Source: VAZQ01 sp963744275
Lineage (GTDB): Bacteria > Pseudomonadota > Alphaproteobacteria > Rhizobiales > Xanthobacteraceae
Reading direction: 5' to 3'
Assembly (NCBI GenBank): GCA_963744275.1
Contig: CAVUSX010000007.1
Location: forward strand, 124,001 to 188,000
DNA length: 64,000 nt
The notes under the pieces are model-generated. The model was not told the origin of the DNA, did no database searches, and saw nothing but the letters and a program-made list of their open reading frames with translations. The position numbers and the translations under genes were made by a program. This document shows positions 27,662 to 36,393 of this stretch, piece after piece (position 1 is the stretch's first letter; each line of letters starts with the position of its first letter).

Positions 27662-30211
27662 ATGCTCGAACGCTCAACCCGCGACGACACGGCGACGGAA
27701 GCGCCGCTGGTGCCGCTTCGCCGGCGGCAGGCGCTGTTTTTCACGCTGGTCGGGCTCTCGATCATCGCCCTGGTCTGGCTCCTGGTCGTGGCGCTCTCGG
27801 TCGGGCGCTTCGGCGCGCTCGACACCGCGCTCTCGGCGCTGTTCGCCGTCACCTTGCCGTGGACGGTGATCAGCTTCTGGAACGCCACCATCGGGCTCTT
27901 GATCATGCGCTTTGCGCGCGATCCGGTCGTGGCCGTCACCCCGGTCGCCGGCCGCGTGCGCGGCGATGAACCTATCACCGCCTCGACCGCGATCCTGGTG
28001 TGCATTCGCAACGAGCCGCCCACGCGGGTCACCCGCTGCCTCGCCCCGATGCTGGAGGGCTTGGCCGGGCCCGGCATCGGCGAGCGCTTTCATCTCTACG
28101 TGCTGAGCGATACCGGCGATCCCGCGATCGCCGCCGCCGAGGAGGAATGCTTCGCGGCGCTGGCGCGCGCGTGGCGCGATCGCGTCGCGGTCACCTACCG
28201 GCGCCGCACCCTCAATGCCGGATACAAGGCCGGCAACATCCGCGATTTCTGCGATCGTTGGGGCGACCAGCACGATTTCGCCCTCGTGCTCGATGCCGAC
28301 AGCGTCATGACGGCGAACGCGGTGTTGCGGCTGGTGCGCATCATGCAGGTCGCGCCGCGGCTCGGCATCCTGCAGAGCCTGGTCATCGGCATGCCGTCGA
28401 CCAGCGCGTTCGCCCGGCTGTTTCAGTTCGGCATGCGGCTGAGCATGCGCTCCTACACCATCGGCAGCGCCTGGTGGCAGGGCGACTGCGGACCCTATTG
28501 GGGACATAACGCGATCGTGCGCCTCGCGCCCTTCATGGCGCATTGCGATCTGCCGATCTTGTCGCAGGGGGCGCTGGTGAGCGGGCATGTGCTCAGCCAC
28601 GATCAGGTCGAGGCCGTGCTGATGCGACGCGCCGGATACGAGGTCCGGGTGCTGGCGGAGGAAGGCGGCAGCTTCGAGCAGAACCCGCCGACCTTGATCG
28701 AGTTCATTCGCCGCGATCTGCGCTGGTGCCAGGGCAACATGCAATATTGGCACTTCCTGGTGATGCCGGGGCTGCGACCGGTCAGCCGCTACCAGCTCGG
28801 CTTCGCGATCCTGATGTTCCTCGGCTCTCCGGCCTGGATGGGATTGTTGGTGCTGGGCACCGCGGCGGTGGCCTTGGCGGGATCCGCGGGTGCCTTCATC
28901 CGCCCTGATGCCGGGATGGCCCTGTTCGTGACCGTGCTGGTCATGTGGTTCGCACCGAACATCGCGACCGCAATCGATATCCTGGCCCGGCCGCGGCTGC
29001 GCGCCGCATTCGGAGGGGGCGCGCGCTTCACCGTGAGCGCGCTCGCGCAAACCATCTTCGTGCTGCTGCTGCTGCCGATCATGTGGTTCGGCCACACCCT
29101 GTTCCTCACCCGTCTGCTGCTGGGACGCTCCGTGGGCTGGACCGCGCAGGCCCGCGATGATCACGAGGTGCCGCTCCGGCTCGCCGCGCGGCAGCTCTGG
29201 CCGCAGACCTTGCTCGGCTTGGGCACGATGGCGGTGCTCGGCCTGAGCGTGCCGGCCGCCATCCCCTACGCCCTGTTCATCGCCGGCGGGTTGGTCGTGT
29301 CGATCCCGTTCGCGGTATTGACCGCGGCGCCCGGGCTCGGACGCGCCCTGGTACGGGTCGGATTTTGCCGGCTGCCCGAGGAGACGGCGCCGCCGGCCGA
29401 GCTCGCCGCCCTGGAGCTGCCCGCCATCGAGATCAGCATGGCTGCCGCAGCCGGCAGCATCACCTGGCGCGAGCGCCTGCGCATGGCCGCCGGCGTGCTG
29501 CGTTCGCTGCGCATCTACTATCTCGATCGCAAGCGGCGCGCCGCCATGGTCTCCCTCTATGGCGCATTCGTCAAAACCGGTGATCTGGTATTCGACGTCG
29601 GCGCCCATGTGGGCGACCGCGTGGCGGCGTTTCGCACCCTCGGCGCCCGCGTGGTCGCGGTCGAGCCGCAGCCCGCGATCATCAGGGTGCTGCGCGTGCT
29701 CTATGGTCGCGACCCCGCGATCATGATCGAGCCGCAGGCCGTCGGCCGCAGCCCCGGAACCGTCGAGCTCAAGCTCAACCTCGCCAATCCCACCGTCTCC
29801 ACGGCATCGCAGGCGTTCGTGCAGGCGGCCGATGGCGCGCCCGGCTGGGAGGGACAGGCCTGGACCCGCACCATCCGGGTTCCGCTCACCACGCTCGATA
29901 CGTTGATCGCGCGCCACGGCATGCCGGCCTTCATCAAGATCGACGTCGAAGGCTTCGAGGCGGAGGCATTGGCCGGCCTGGCGCAGGCGGTGCCGGCGCT
30001 GTCGTTCGAGTTCACCACCATTGCGCGCGACGTAGCGGCGGCCTGTATCGAACGCTGCTGCGCGCTCGGTTACGTCCGCTTCAATGCGGCGCTCGGCGAG
30101 AGCCAGACCTTCGTGCATCCGGCCTGGCGCAGCGGTCAGGAGATCGCGGCCTGGCTCGAGGCGCTGCCCGACGCCGCCAATTCCGGCGACATTTATGCGA
30201 TGCTGGCGTGA
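27662..30211 (+). CDS. OpgH/MdoH-like glucosyltransferase fused to an FkbM-family methyltransferase
   Basis: 849 residues, ATG at 27662. Residues 1-610 are a membrane GT2 enzyme: two N-terminal helices, then ILVCIRNEPPTRVTRCLAPM, FALVLDADSVMTANAVLRLV (DxD-like), WWQGDCGPYWGHNAIVR and RRDLRWCQGNMQYWHF, which is the RW motif of OpgH, followed by further membrane helices. OpgH makes periplasmic beta-glucans. Residues about 640-849 are an FkbM SAM-methyltransferase (GDLVFDVGAHVGDRVAAFRT, VVAVEPQPAIIRVLR, FIKIDVEGFEAEALAGL), facing the cytoplasm. I do not know this fusion from characterised proteins; it suggests O-methylation of the nascent glucan or its acceptor. No opgG is adjacent. Divergent from the pterin-like operon with a 77-base gap. 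Confidence 0.88.
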   Translation: MLERSTRDDTATEAPLVPLRRRQALFFTLVGLSIIALVWLLVVALSVGRFGALDTALSALFAVTLPWTVISFWNATIGLLIMRFARDPVVAVTPVAGRVRGDEPITASTAILVCIRNEPPTRVTRCLAPMLEGLAGPGIGERFHLYVLSDTGDPAIAAAEEECFAALARAWRDRVAVTYRRRTLNAGYKAGNIRDFCDRWGDQHDFALVLDADSVMTANAVLRLVRIMQVAPRLGILQSLVIGMPSTSAFARLFQFGMRLSMRSYTIGSAWWQGDCGPYWGHNAIVRLAPFMAHCDLPILSQGALVSGHVLSHDQVEAVLMRRAGYEVRVLAEEGGSFEQNPPTLIEFIRRDLRWCQGNMQYWHFLVMPGLRPVSRYQLGFAILMFLGSPAWMGLLVLGTAAVALAGSAGAFIRPDAGMALFVTVLVMWFAPNIATAIDILARPRLRAAFGGGARFTVSALAQTIFVLLLLPIMWFGHTLFLTRLLLGRSVGWTAQARDDHEVPLRLAARQLWPQTLLGLGTMAVLGLSVPAAIPYALFIAGGLVVSIPFAVLTAAPGLGRALVRVGFCRLPEETAPPAELAALELPAIEISMAAAAGSITWRERLRMAAGVLRSLRIYYLDRKRRAAMVSLYGAFVKTGDLVFDVGAHVGDRVAAFRTLGARVVAVEPQPAIIRVLRVLYGRDPAIMIEPQAVGRSPGTVELKLNLANPTVSTASQAFVQAADGAPGWEGQAWTRTIRVPLTTLDTLIARHGMPAFIKIDVEGFEAEALAGLAQAVPALSFEFTTIARDVAAACIERCCALGYVRFNAALGESQTFVHPAWRSGQEIAAWLEALPDAANSGDIYAMLA

Positions 30212-30235
30212 TCGGGCGTCGAGCGCTTCAAGCGT

Positions 30236-30541
30236 TCAGTGAGTCCAAGCGTCGCGACGCTTGTAGGCGAAATTGTCCGAATAGGACATCCCGGTGCGGG
30301 TCGTGTGCTTGGACGCGAACACCTGGTAGGCGATGCCGTGGCGTTCGCAATAGGCGACCGCTTCCTCGGCTGTATCGAAGCGCAGCCGGATCTGCTGGGC
30401 CATGTCGCCGGAGCTCGTCCACCCCATCAGCGGCTCGATCTCGCGCGGCTGCTCCGGCGCGAAGTCGAGCACCCATTCTTTGGTCTTGGCGGTGCCCGAC
30501 TGCATGGCGGTCTTCGCCGGCTTGTAGATTTTCGCGATCAC
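30236..30541 (-). CDS. Complex I accessory subunit NDUFS4-like (ETC complex I subunit)
   Basis: 101 residues, typical for the alphaproteobacterial homologue of the mitochondrial 18-kDa accessory subunit. Landmarks are IYKPAKTAMQSGTAKTKEWV at the N-terminus, EIEPLMGWTSSGDMAQQIRL, RFDTAEEAVAYCERHGI and the terminal MSYSDNFAYKRRDAWTH. It binds the peripheral arm of NADH:ubiquinone oxidoreductase on the cytoplasmic side. It is usually a stand-alone gene away from nuo, as here. It ends 25 bases from the end of the glucosyltransferase fusion gene, so the two are convergent. Confidence 0.95.
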   Translation of the reverse strand: MIAKIYKPAKTAMQSGTAKTKEWVLDFAPEQPREIEPLMGWTSSGDMAQQIRLRFDTAEEAVAYCERHGIAYQVFASKHTTRTGMSYSDNFAYKRRDAWTH

Positions 30542-30660
30542 GGTTCTGCTCGTTTGGGACGCGCCACGGCGCCGAGGGATCGACGTGCCAGCATCGGTCG
30601 GATCACTGTCGTCACGCTTGTCGTCACTCTTTGCTCACCGAGCTTTGCCGGCCGAAGTCT

Positions 30661-30737
30661 TGGTCGGGGTAGCAGGATTTGAACCTGCGACCTGGAGTAC
30701 CCAAAACTCCCGCGCTACCAGGCTGCGCTATACCCCG
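30661..30737 (-). tRNA. tRNA-Pro (anticodon TGG)
   Basis: A 77-base cloverleaf with encoded CCA. The acceptor CGGGGTA... pairs with ...TACCCCG, the anticodon stem is GGAGT/ACTCC with loop TTTGGGT giving TGG, and the T-arm carries GTTCAAAT. It reads CCA codons. Confidence 0.95.
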
Positions 30738-30862
30738 CGAGGGTGACGGCCGACGCCAGAGCCTCTCGATACACGCTTCGCTGCACAGCAGCAAGCCGCC
30801 GCGGCGCGGACCATGCGCGGACCGACACGCTCGAGCCTCGCCGCAGATTGCCATCAGATTGA

Positions 30863-31354
30863 TCAGTGCGCTTGGAAGATCGAGCCGCCGACATGGTCGC
30901 CCGCCGCGATGCCGAGCTTCTTGGCGGTGCCGCCGATCACTTCGAGTACGGCCCGCACCGGTCCGCCCGAGGGGATGTTCCGCTCGGACAGCGGCTCGGT
31001 GTTTTCCGCAATGCGGAGAATGCGGCCATCGGCGCGGATGAAGAGCATATCGAGCGGGATGTAGGTGTTCTTCATCCAGAACGCGACGTTCTGGTCGAAC
31101 TGGAAATCGAACAGCATGCCCTGCCCTTCCGGCAATTCGCGCCGGAACATCAGACCACGTTCCTTCTCCTCGGGCGTGATCGCCATCTCGACCTGGAAAG
31201 CATGCACCCCGGTCTTGCTGGCAATCTCCAAGGTCTGCAGCTCGGCCGCCTTGGCAACATCGCCCGCAGCGGCAACCAGCGCGATGATGAGCACCGCAAG
31301 GGCCCGGCCGACCCAGCGGACGCCAGGAATCTTTCCCCCCGCAATGCTGTTCAT
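30863..31354 (-). CDS. DUF192 exported protein
   Basis: 163 residues from the ATG at 31354; the frame is open further upstream without protein character. Residues 10-35 form a signal peptide or anchor (RALAVLIIALVAAAGDVAKA). The DUF192 domain is complete: VEMAITPEEKERGLMFRREL, GMLFDFQFDQNVAFWMKNTY, IPLDMLFIRADGRI and AVLEVIGGTAKKLGI. The family is small, beta-rich and periplasmic, with unknown function. It is 29 bases downstream of the cold-shock gene stop, an arrangement I know from related genomes. Confidence 0.9.
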   Translation of the reverse strand: MNSIAGGKIPGVRWVGRALAVLIIALVAAAGDVAKAAELQTLEIASKTGVHAFQVEMAITPEEKERGLMFRRELPEGQGMLFDFQFDQNVAFWMKNTYIPLDMLFIRADGRILRIAENTEPLSERNIPSGGPVRAVLEVIGGTAKKLGIAAGDHVGGSIFQAH

Positions 31355-31383
31355 GCTGACCGAGAAGAACCGCACCACGGCAC

Positions 31384-31986
31384 TCAGTGCGAAACGGCGC
31401 CGAGGGATACCCCTTCGGGGTGCACTTCCGCCGCCATCAGCCCCTTGGGGCCGGGTCCGAAGCGCACCAGCACGAATTGGCCCGGCCGCAGCTCGGTGAT
31501 CCCGAACCGGCGCAGCGTCTCCATATGCACGAAGATGTCCGGCGTGCCGTCGCCCCGGGTCAAAAAACCGAATCCACGCAAACGATTGAACCATTTGACC
31601 TGTGCCCGCTCGAGTCCGCTTGTCGGGGTGACGATAACATGAGTTCGCGGCGGCGGCATCTGGGCCGGATGGATCGCCGTCGAATCGTCCATGGAGAGTA
31701 TTCGGAAGGCCTGCAGCCCGCGCGGGCGCTGCAGCACCTCGCACACCACGCGTGCGCCCTCGTAGGCGACCTGGAAGCCGTCGCGCCGCAGGCACGTCAC
31801 GTGCAGCAGGATGTCGGGCATGCCGTTGTCCGGAACGATGAATCCATACCCCTTGGAAACATCGAACCATTTGATCGCACCGGACAGCTCGATGACGCTC
31901 GCCGTTTCGTCGGCGAGGTCACCCGGATGCTCCAGGTCGAGCCCATTTTGGCTGGGCACCTTTGCTTCAATACCGTCCGACGCCAT
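31384..31986 (-). CDS. Two-domain cold-shock protein
   Basis: 200 residues from the ATG at 31986 (MASDGIEAKVPSQ); ATG 32004 adds six residues, and upstream sequence to 32211 is antisense to the sirtuin gene's end. Two cold-shock domains are present: GAIKWFDVSKGYGFIVPDNG (RNP1-like, about 38) with DILLHVTCLRRDGF, and QVKWFNRLRGFGFLTRGDGT (about 133) with DIFVHMETLRRFG. These fold as nucleic-acid-binding OB barrels and act as RNA chaperones. Double-CSD proteins of this length are characteristic of Rhizobiales. Confidence 0.92.
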   Translation of the reverse strand: MASDGIEAKVPSQNGLDLEHPGDLADETASVIELSGAIKWFDVSKGYGFIVPDNGMPDILLHVTCLRRDGFQVAYEGARVVCEVLQRPRGLQAFRILSMDDSTAIHPAQMPPPRTHVIVTPTSGLERAQVKWFNRLRGFGFLTRGDGTPDIFVHMETLRRFGITELRPGQFVLVRFGPGPKGLMAAEVHPEGVSLGAVSH

Positions 31987-32149
31987 GACGCCGTACGCTG
32001 CCATTTCAATGAGGGCGTCTCTTCCGGACGCTGCGAATCTATCTTGCACGATTGCAAAGATAGCACTGGGCCGCTGTTGGGGAAGACCAAAATTCACGGG
32101 TGTGCCAAAACACGTGAATCCCTGTGAACATCTTTTCGAATTTCCCGAA

Positions 32150-32914
32150 TCAGTGCAGGATGAAGGGGGCGAGGACGGTCCCGATGTCGTCTCGAATGAC
32201 GAGATCGGCAATTTCGTCGAATTCGGTCGCTTCCCTGTTGATAATCACCAGTCGAGCGCCGTTTCGTTTGGCCAGCAGGGGAAACCCGGCCGCCGGCCAA
32301 ACCACCAGCGAAGACCCTACCGCCAAGAAAAGCTCGCAGGCGAGCGTAAGTTCCTCCGCGCGCCGCATGGCCGCATCCGGCATGGCTTGCCCGAAGGAAA
32401 CGGTGGCGGACTTGATCGCCCCGCCGCAATCGATGCAATCAGGCGCCTCCTCGCCGGCCGCCGTGAATTGTTGCTTGACCCATGGCAGCTCATAGCGCTT
32501 CCCGCAAGCCAGGCACAGCGCGTAGGTAGTATTACCGTGCAGCTCGATGACGTGTTCCGCTGAAATTCCAGAGCTCTGGTGGAGATTGTCGATGTTCTGC
32601 GTCACCACCGCCGGCGCCTTGCCGGCCCGGTAGAGGCTGGCGAGCGCGCGATGGCCGCGGCCCGGCCGGGCGGCCGCGAACTCCCGCTCCATGGCAAAGC
32701 GACGCCGCCACGCCTCGGCGCGCATCGCGCTGCTGGCGAGGAACTCGTCGAACGGGATCGGCCGGTTCCGGGTCCACAACCCGCCCGGGGAACGAAAGTC
32801 GGGGATGCCGCATTCAGTGGAGATTCCCGCGCCCGTGAACGGCAGCACCACCTTGGCGGCGTCCACCAGCGCTTGCAGCTCGACGACCGCAGTATCGATA
32901 TCGGGTGCGATCAT
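32150..32914 (-). CDS. cobB: NAD-dependent protein deacetylase (Sir2 family)
   Basis: 254 residues. Removes acetyl or other acyl groups from lysines using NAD+. All family motifs are visible: VLPFTGAGISTECGIPDFRS (about 23-42), VVTQNIDNLHQSSG (about 103), the catalytic His in VIELHGNTTYA, zinc cysteines CLACGKR and CIDCGGA, VSFGQAMPD, and LAVGSSLVVWPAAGFP near the C-terminus. No signal peptide is present. It is divergent from the glyoxalase gene with a 30-base gap. Regulation is not evident. Confidence 0.93.
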   Translation of the reverse strand: MIAPDIDTAVVELQALVDAAKVVLPFTGAGISTECGIPDFRSPGGLWTRNRPIPFDEFLASSAMRAEAWRRRFAMEREFAAARPGRGHRALASLYRAGKAPAVVTQNIDNLHQSSGISAEHVIELHGNTTYALCLACGKRYELPWVKQQFTAAGEEAPDCIDCGGAIKSATVSFGQAMPDAAMRRAEELTLACELFLAVGSSLVVWPAAGFPLLAKRNGARLVIINREATEFDEIADLVIRDDIGTVLAPFILH

Positions 32915-32944
32915 TTATGCTTGGTTCCTGCCAGGAGGCTTTCC

Positions 32945-33400
32945 ATGCGATATCTGCATACGATGCTGCGCGTGCGCAATCTCGATCAAGCGCTCGATTT
33001 TTATTGCAATGCACTCGGCCTCGTCGAGGTTCGCCGCCACGCCGACGAAAAGGGCCGCTATACGCTGGTCTTCCTGGCGGCGCCAGCGGACGCCAAGCTG
33101 GTGGCCGACAGCATGGGATCCGGCCGCGTCGCGCCCTTGGTCGAGCTGACCTACAACTGGGACAGCGAAGACTACGGCGAAGCCCGCCATTTCGGTCATC
33201 TGGCCTACGAGGTCGACGACATTTACGCGACGTGCGAGCGGCTGATGAAGGCCGGGGTCACGATCAATCGCCCACCCCGCGACGGCGTCATGGCCTTCGT
33301 GCGATCCCCGGACCGGCATTCGATCGAGCTGTTGCAGAAGGGCGGCGCGCAGCCTCCGCGCGAGCCCTGGCTCTCGATGCCCAATACCGGCCACTGGTGA
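32945..33400 (+). CDS. gloA: Lactoylglutathione lyase (glyoxalase I)
   Basis: 151 residues, ATG at 32945 with CAGGAGG eight bases upstream. Converts the methylglyoxal-glutathione hemithioacetal to S-lactoylglutathione. The family pattern is clear: RYLHTMLRVRNLDQALDFYC, ALGLVEVRRHADEKGRYTLV, VELTYNWDSEDYGEARHFGH with the metal ligands Glu and His, and a final DRHSIELLQKG with the last Glu. It acts in the cytoplasm against reactive aldehydes. Two direct repeats and tRNA-Glu follow. Confidence 0.93.
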   Translation: MRYLHTMLRVRNLDQALDFYCNALGLVEVRRHADEKGRYTLVFLAAPADAKLVADSMGSGRVAPLVELTYNWDSEDYGEARHFGHLAYEVDDIYATCERLMKAGVTINRPPRDGVMAFVRSPDRHSIELLQKGGAQPPREPWLSMPNTGHW

Positions 33401-33406
33401 GATCGG

Positions 33407-33496
33407 CGGTTCGCTCGGCTCGCAGAGCCGCAAGCCGGGCTTGCTGGTGAGCATCCGCGGTTCGCTCCGGCTCGCAAGCCGCAAGCCAGGCTTGCT
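33407..33496 (+). repeat. Two tandem copies of a ~39-base unit
   Basis: Copy 1 at 33407-33445 and copy 2 at 33458-33496 share CGGTTCGCTC-GGCTCGCA-AGCCGCAAGCC-GGCTTGCT with a few differences. They lie between gloA and tRNA-Glu. Confidence 0.75.
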
Positions 33497-33540
33497 TGCC
33501 GCACTGCGCAAACGCCTTTATATCTCCCCGCGCCTCCGCA

Positions 33541-33616
33541 GCGCCCATCGTCTAGCGGTCTAGGACGCCGCCCTTTCACGGCGGAAACCGGGGTTCGATT
33601 CCCCGTGGGCGCGCCA
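33541..33616 (+). tRNA. tRNA-Glu (anticodon TTC)
   Basis: A 76-base cloverleaf with encoded CCA. The acceptor GCGCCCA pairs with TGGGCGC, the anticodon arm is GCCGC/GCGGC-type around TTC, and the T-arm is CGGGG/CCCCG around TTCGATT. It reads GAA and GAG. Confidence 0.95.
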
Positions 33617-34144
33617 GCAAAATCAAAGACTTAGATGAGATTTGGCCGCTGAAAACCGGTTTGCCTGCCGTCGAGGAACGGTGGTGTCCGCTCTTGCGGG
33701 CGAGCCCCGCTGGCGCGGCTTCCGATGGCTCTGGCACCAAATATCAACGAGCGTGCAAGTGCGGCGAATGATCTCGCGCAACGTCGGCGCATTCTCCCAA
33801 ACGCGAGATGGTCGGCAATGAGAGCGGCGAGCGCAGTGGCGGCGTTGCGCCGACGCTCAACAACTGCGATGAGCATCACGCCACTGTCGCAGGACAGCCC
33901 GCCACCCTCAAACACGGCTGTGATTTTCTTGCGCGAACGGATGGCAGGCTGAAGCTCAGTTGACCATCGGCGATCATCGCGGGTGTGGCAGCGCGAGCAG
34001 GGGCTTGCGTATCTTGAAGCGCCAACCTTGGCTCGCCGGAATGGCGATGAGGCCGCATCGGCGCTCTTCGCGCCCATGTGAGAACATGATAGGTTCCATA
34101 TATTGACGGGTAGCCGAGGGCTCGGCTGCCGTGCGGAGCATGCG
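33617..34144. other. Intergenic after tRNA-Glu, no gene seen
   Basis: About 530 bases. Short frames (33725-33952 plus, 33631-34296 minus) lack ribosome sites and recognisable motifs. I looked for a copy of the tRNA-Glu 3' end and found none. Confidence 0.5.
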
Positions 34145-34750
34145 ATGAAGATTGGCGCCGCGTTCGCGATAGCCATGCTGGCGGGCGGCCTTGCCGGGGC
34201 GGCTTTCATCTTTGCCGTGCGGGCGCCGTCGATCGCCGACGCCAAGCCGCAGCCGTCGGCTGGCAAACACATTGACGCGGTTTGGAACGATGCCAAGTGG
34301 CCGTTTCCTCAGGATCAATGGGATAACGGCCGCGCCTTTGTCTGCAATCCGTCGGACTGCGGTGTGCATGTCGACGTGTTCCTCCGTCCGAAAGTCGGGT
34401 TCTGCAATTGCTCGACCGGTGTGTCGGACGATGCGGAGCTGGAGCGCGTTGCCGATACGGAGCTGGTGAGCCGAGAGGTTGCGCCACTTGCGGCCGGCCA
34501 GCCTGTCAAGGTTGGCTGGATGTACGGGCGCGCCCGCGTCTACCGCTCGGTCGACGAGAACAAGTCCGCCGCGCGGCTCATCTCCTTCGCGTTCAACGAC
34601 GAGTGCGATGCCGTGGTGGCGGTGGCGCGTTTCGACAACGGCGATCCATCTGTGATCGAGCCAGCGGTGCTGTCGTTGCTCAATGAGAGGCCGGTGGTGC
34701 TGTGGGCCAAGAAGGAGCTGGGGTTGGAGTTCGTCACGCGCGAGTGGTGA
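34145..34750 (+). CDS. Exported/membrane-anchored protein with paired cysteines, unknown function
   Basis: 201 residues, ATG at 34145 with GGAGC upstream. Residues 1-25 are hydrophobic (MKIGAAFAIAMLAGGLAGAA) and act as signal or anchor, so the rest is periplasmic. The domain has WPFPQDQWDNGRAFVCNPSD followed by CGVHVDVFLRPKVGFCNC, four cysteines spaced for two disulfides, and later RLISFAFNDECDAVVAVARF. I recall similar hypothetical proteins in Rhizobiales but no function. It stands alone between tRNA-Glu and the minus-strand genes. Confidence 0.8.
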   Translation: MKIGAAFAIAMLAGGLAGAAFIFAVRAPSIADAKPQPSAGKHIDAVWNDAKWPFPQDQWDNGRAFVCNPSDCGVHVDVFLRPKVGFCNCSTGVSDDAELERVADTELVSREVAPLAAGQPVKVGWMYGRARVYRSVDENKSAARLISFAFNDECDAVVAVARFDNGDPSVIEPAVLSLLNERPVVLWAKKELGLEFVTREW

Positions 34751-34904
34751 GGGGCGAGCCCGGTTATCGAGCCGCGGTTGCGGCGCTCGACGGCGGGGGA
34801 GAACCGTCGACCGAAGGCGACCGAGGGGCTCGCTAACGCAGAGGCCTGATTGCCGGTGTCGTCCGCAGTGGGCGAGGCGGGACCGAAATCCCCAAGCGGA
34901 ACGG

Positions 34905-35027
34905 TCAGACGAACAGGGCGAGCAATCCAGCCAGCACAAATCCGCCGAGCAACATGGACCAGTCCCCGGTATCGAAGCCCAGAAGCCGACCATCGCTCGT
35001 AAGGCGCAGTGTGGTGAGCCGCAGCAT
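34905..35027 (-). CDS. 40-residue membrane peptide
   Basis: ATG at 35027 with AAAGG upstream; MLRLTTLRLTSDGRLLGFDT then GDWSMLLGGFVLAGLLALFV. A polar basic N-terminal half precedes one clean transmembrane helix reaching the C-terminus. Very short tail-anchored proteins of this plan occur in Bradyrhizobium-like genomes. Frames extending to 35135 add unlikely residues. Confidence 0.5.
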   Translation of the reverse strand: MLRLTTLRLTSDGRLLGFDTGDWSMLLGGFVLAGLLALFV

Positions 35028-35178
35028 CGGGACAACCTTTGTATCTCGGTACGGCTGCGCCTGCTCAGCCAATAATGAGATATTAGCACGCCAAATGCCT
35101 TTTGGCTGTTGCCCGCCGGCAACGGTCGCCAACAATCGGCAGTTAACGTGAATGGCATATGCTCGCTATTTCAGCGGC

Positions 35179-36393
35179 TTATCGATGGCGGGAGGAAGGC
35201 CCGAGGGTGAGGCTGGAGTGCCACAACTGCGGCTCGCACCCCCTCGCCGTCAGTGCGGAATGGGGGCACTGGGCCTGATCTGCCCCTCCGGCGAGCCCGG
35301 GGGAACCTGACGTATCCGCGAGACCTGGGCGAGCAACCGGGCCAAACCCCGCTGCACCGAGGTCAGCGGGTTCGAATTCGGAGGGATCCGCAAGCTTGCT
35401 GACCGAGCTGGTTTCGGCGGAGATCTTCAGGGCTTCGCCGGAACGGGCGATGCTGTAGTCGAATGCCGTTTCATCATGGGACTTGATGTTCGTCGCGGGA
35501 TTTGCGAGCTCGCGATCCATGATGCCCTGCACGCGGCATACTTCGGTTGTCGCATTGCAGCTCGCGGTCACCGAGCGAGCTCGTACCTTGTAGCTGCGCT
35601 GGGGCCAGCGCTCCGCAAAACGACGCTTCTCCGAGAGCACCGCCTGCCGGGGCGTGAGCTTGCCGTGGTAGAAAACCTTGTCCATGTAGAGCTCATCGAG
35701 CGCGCGCAGGGTCTCGGCGTTCGGTTCCGACCAATGGGCGGCGAGCGCCAGCACCAGGCTGGTCGCCCGCCCGGCCAGGCTCGCCTGCGGCTGCTCTTGA
35801 TTGGCGGCCGCGCTCGCGTCCGCCGGCGCGGGCGCATCCGGCGCCGGCAGCAGCGCCACGTCGATCCCATGCTGTGCCGCTTCCTCCATGTTCAACCATT
35901 TCATGGAGCTGGGAGCGGCCTGGGTGATGTAAACGATGGCGTCCTCCGGTAGACCGATCTGATCCAGATAAGCCCCCAACACCGCATTGCCCGGCCCGCT
36001 TTCCGTGGTCGCGCCGGCTTTCTGCACATAGGCGGCGTGAAATCCGACCTTCGAGCCCGCCCCCAAGAAGCGGTGGGCACCGCCCAGCCAAGCAACCGCG
36101 CAAGCCGATGCGCATTGCGCCGCATCCGGCACGATGGTGGTGAAATTCTTGACCCGGATCAGCATGCCGATCCGAATCCCGGCCAGCAGGCTGCCGCCGT
36201 CGCTGCGGAACGCCACCGTCGCCTTGGACAGGGTCGCGACCTTGTTGCGAAAAACTTCGATGTCGCCGAGCTCGAGGTCACCGTCGATCATGACCAACGG
36301 CGCCGCGCCTTCGACCTGCCTGACCTCGATATTGGCCGCATCGGCCACATGCGGGGCGAGCAGGGAAACCACAATGGCGAGGACGTGGCGCAC
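35179..36393 (-). CDS. Periplasmic ClpP/crotonase-like protein (COG3904-type), unknown function
   Basis: About 404 residues if the GTG at 36393 is used, which places a signal peptide at the N-terminus (VRHVLAIVVSLLAPHVADA); the frame is open to 36519 and the true start is uncertain. The N-terminal domain reads VEGAAPLVMIDGDLELGDIE, then VAFRSDGGSLLAGIRIG and QCASACAVAWLGGAHRFLGA, followed by VGFHAAY, the pattern of periplasmic ClpP-fold proteins with a Ser in the SAC motif. A second domain (about 230-340) has paired cysteines (TASCNATTEVCRV). The last 60 residues are low-complexity. Confidence 0.75.
   Translation of the reverse strand: MRHVLAIVVSLLAPHVADAANIEVRQVEGAAPLVMIDGDLELGDIEVFRNKVATLSKATVAFRSDGGSLLAGIRIGMLIRVKNFTTIVPDAAQCASACAVAWLGGAHRFLGAGSKVGFHAAYVQKAGATTESGPGNAVLGAYLDQIGLPEDAIVYITQAAPSSMKWLNMEEAAQHGIDVALLPAPDAPAPADASAAANQEQPQASLAGRATSLVLALAAHWSEPNAETLRALDELYMDKVFYHGKLTPRQAVLSEKRRFAERWPQRSYKVRARSVTASCNATTEVCRVQGIMDRELANPATNIKSHDETAFDYSIARSGEALKISAETSSVSKLADPSEFEPADLGAAGFGPVARPGLADTSGSPGLAGGADQAQCPHSALTARGCEPQLWHSSLTLGPSSRHR

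Noticed and set aside
27674..30118. 814-codon minus-strand frame
   Set aside because: Shadow of the OpgH-FkbM fusion gene (His/Arg/Gln/Asp-rich, no motif).
31355..31870. Upstream extension of the DUF192 frame
   Set aside because: It overlaps the cold-shock gene on the same strand and reads as Arg/Ala-rich shadow sequence.
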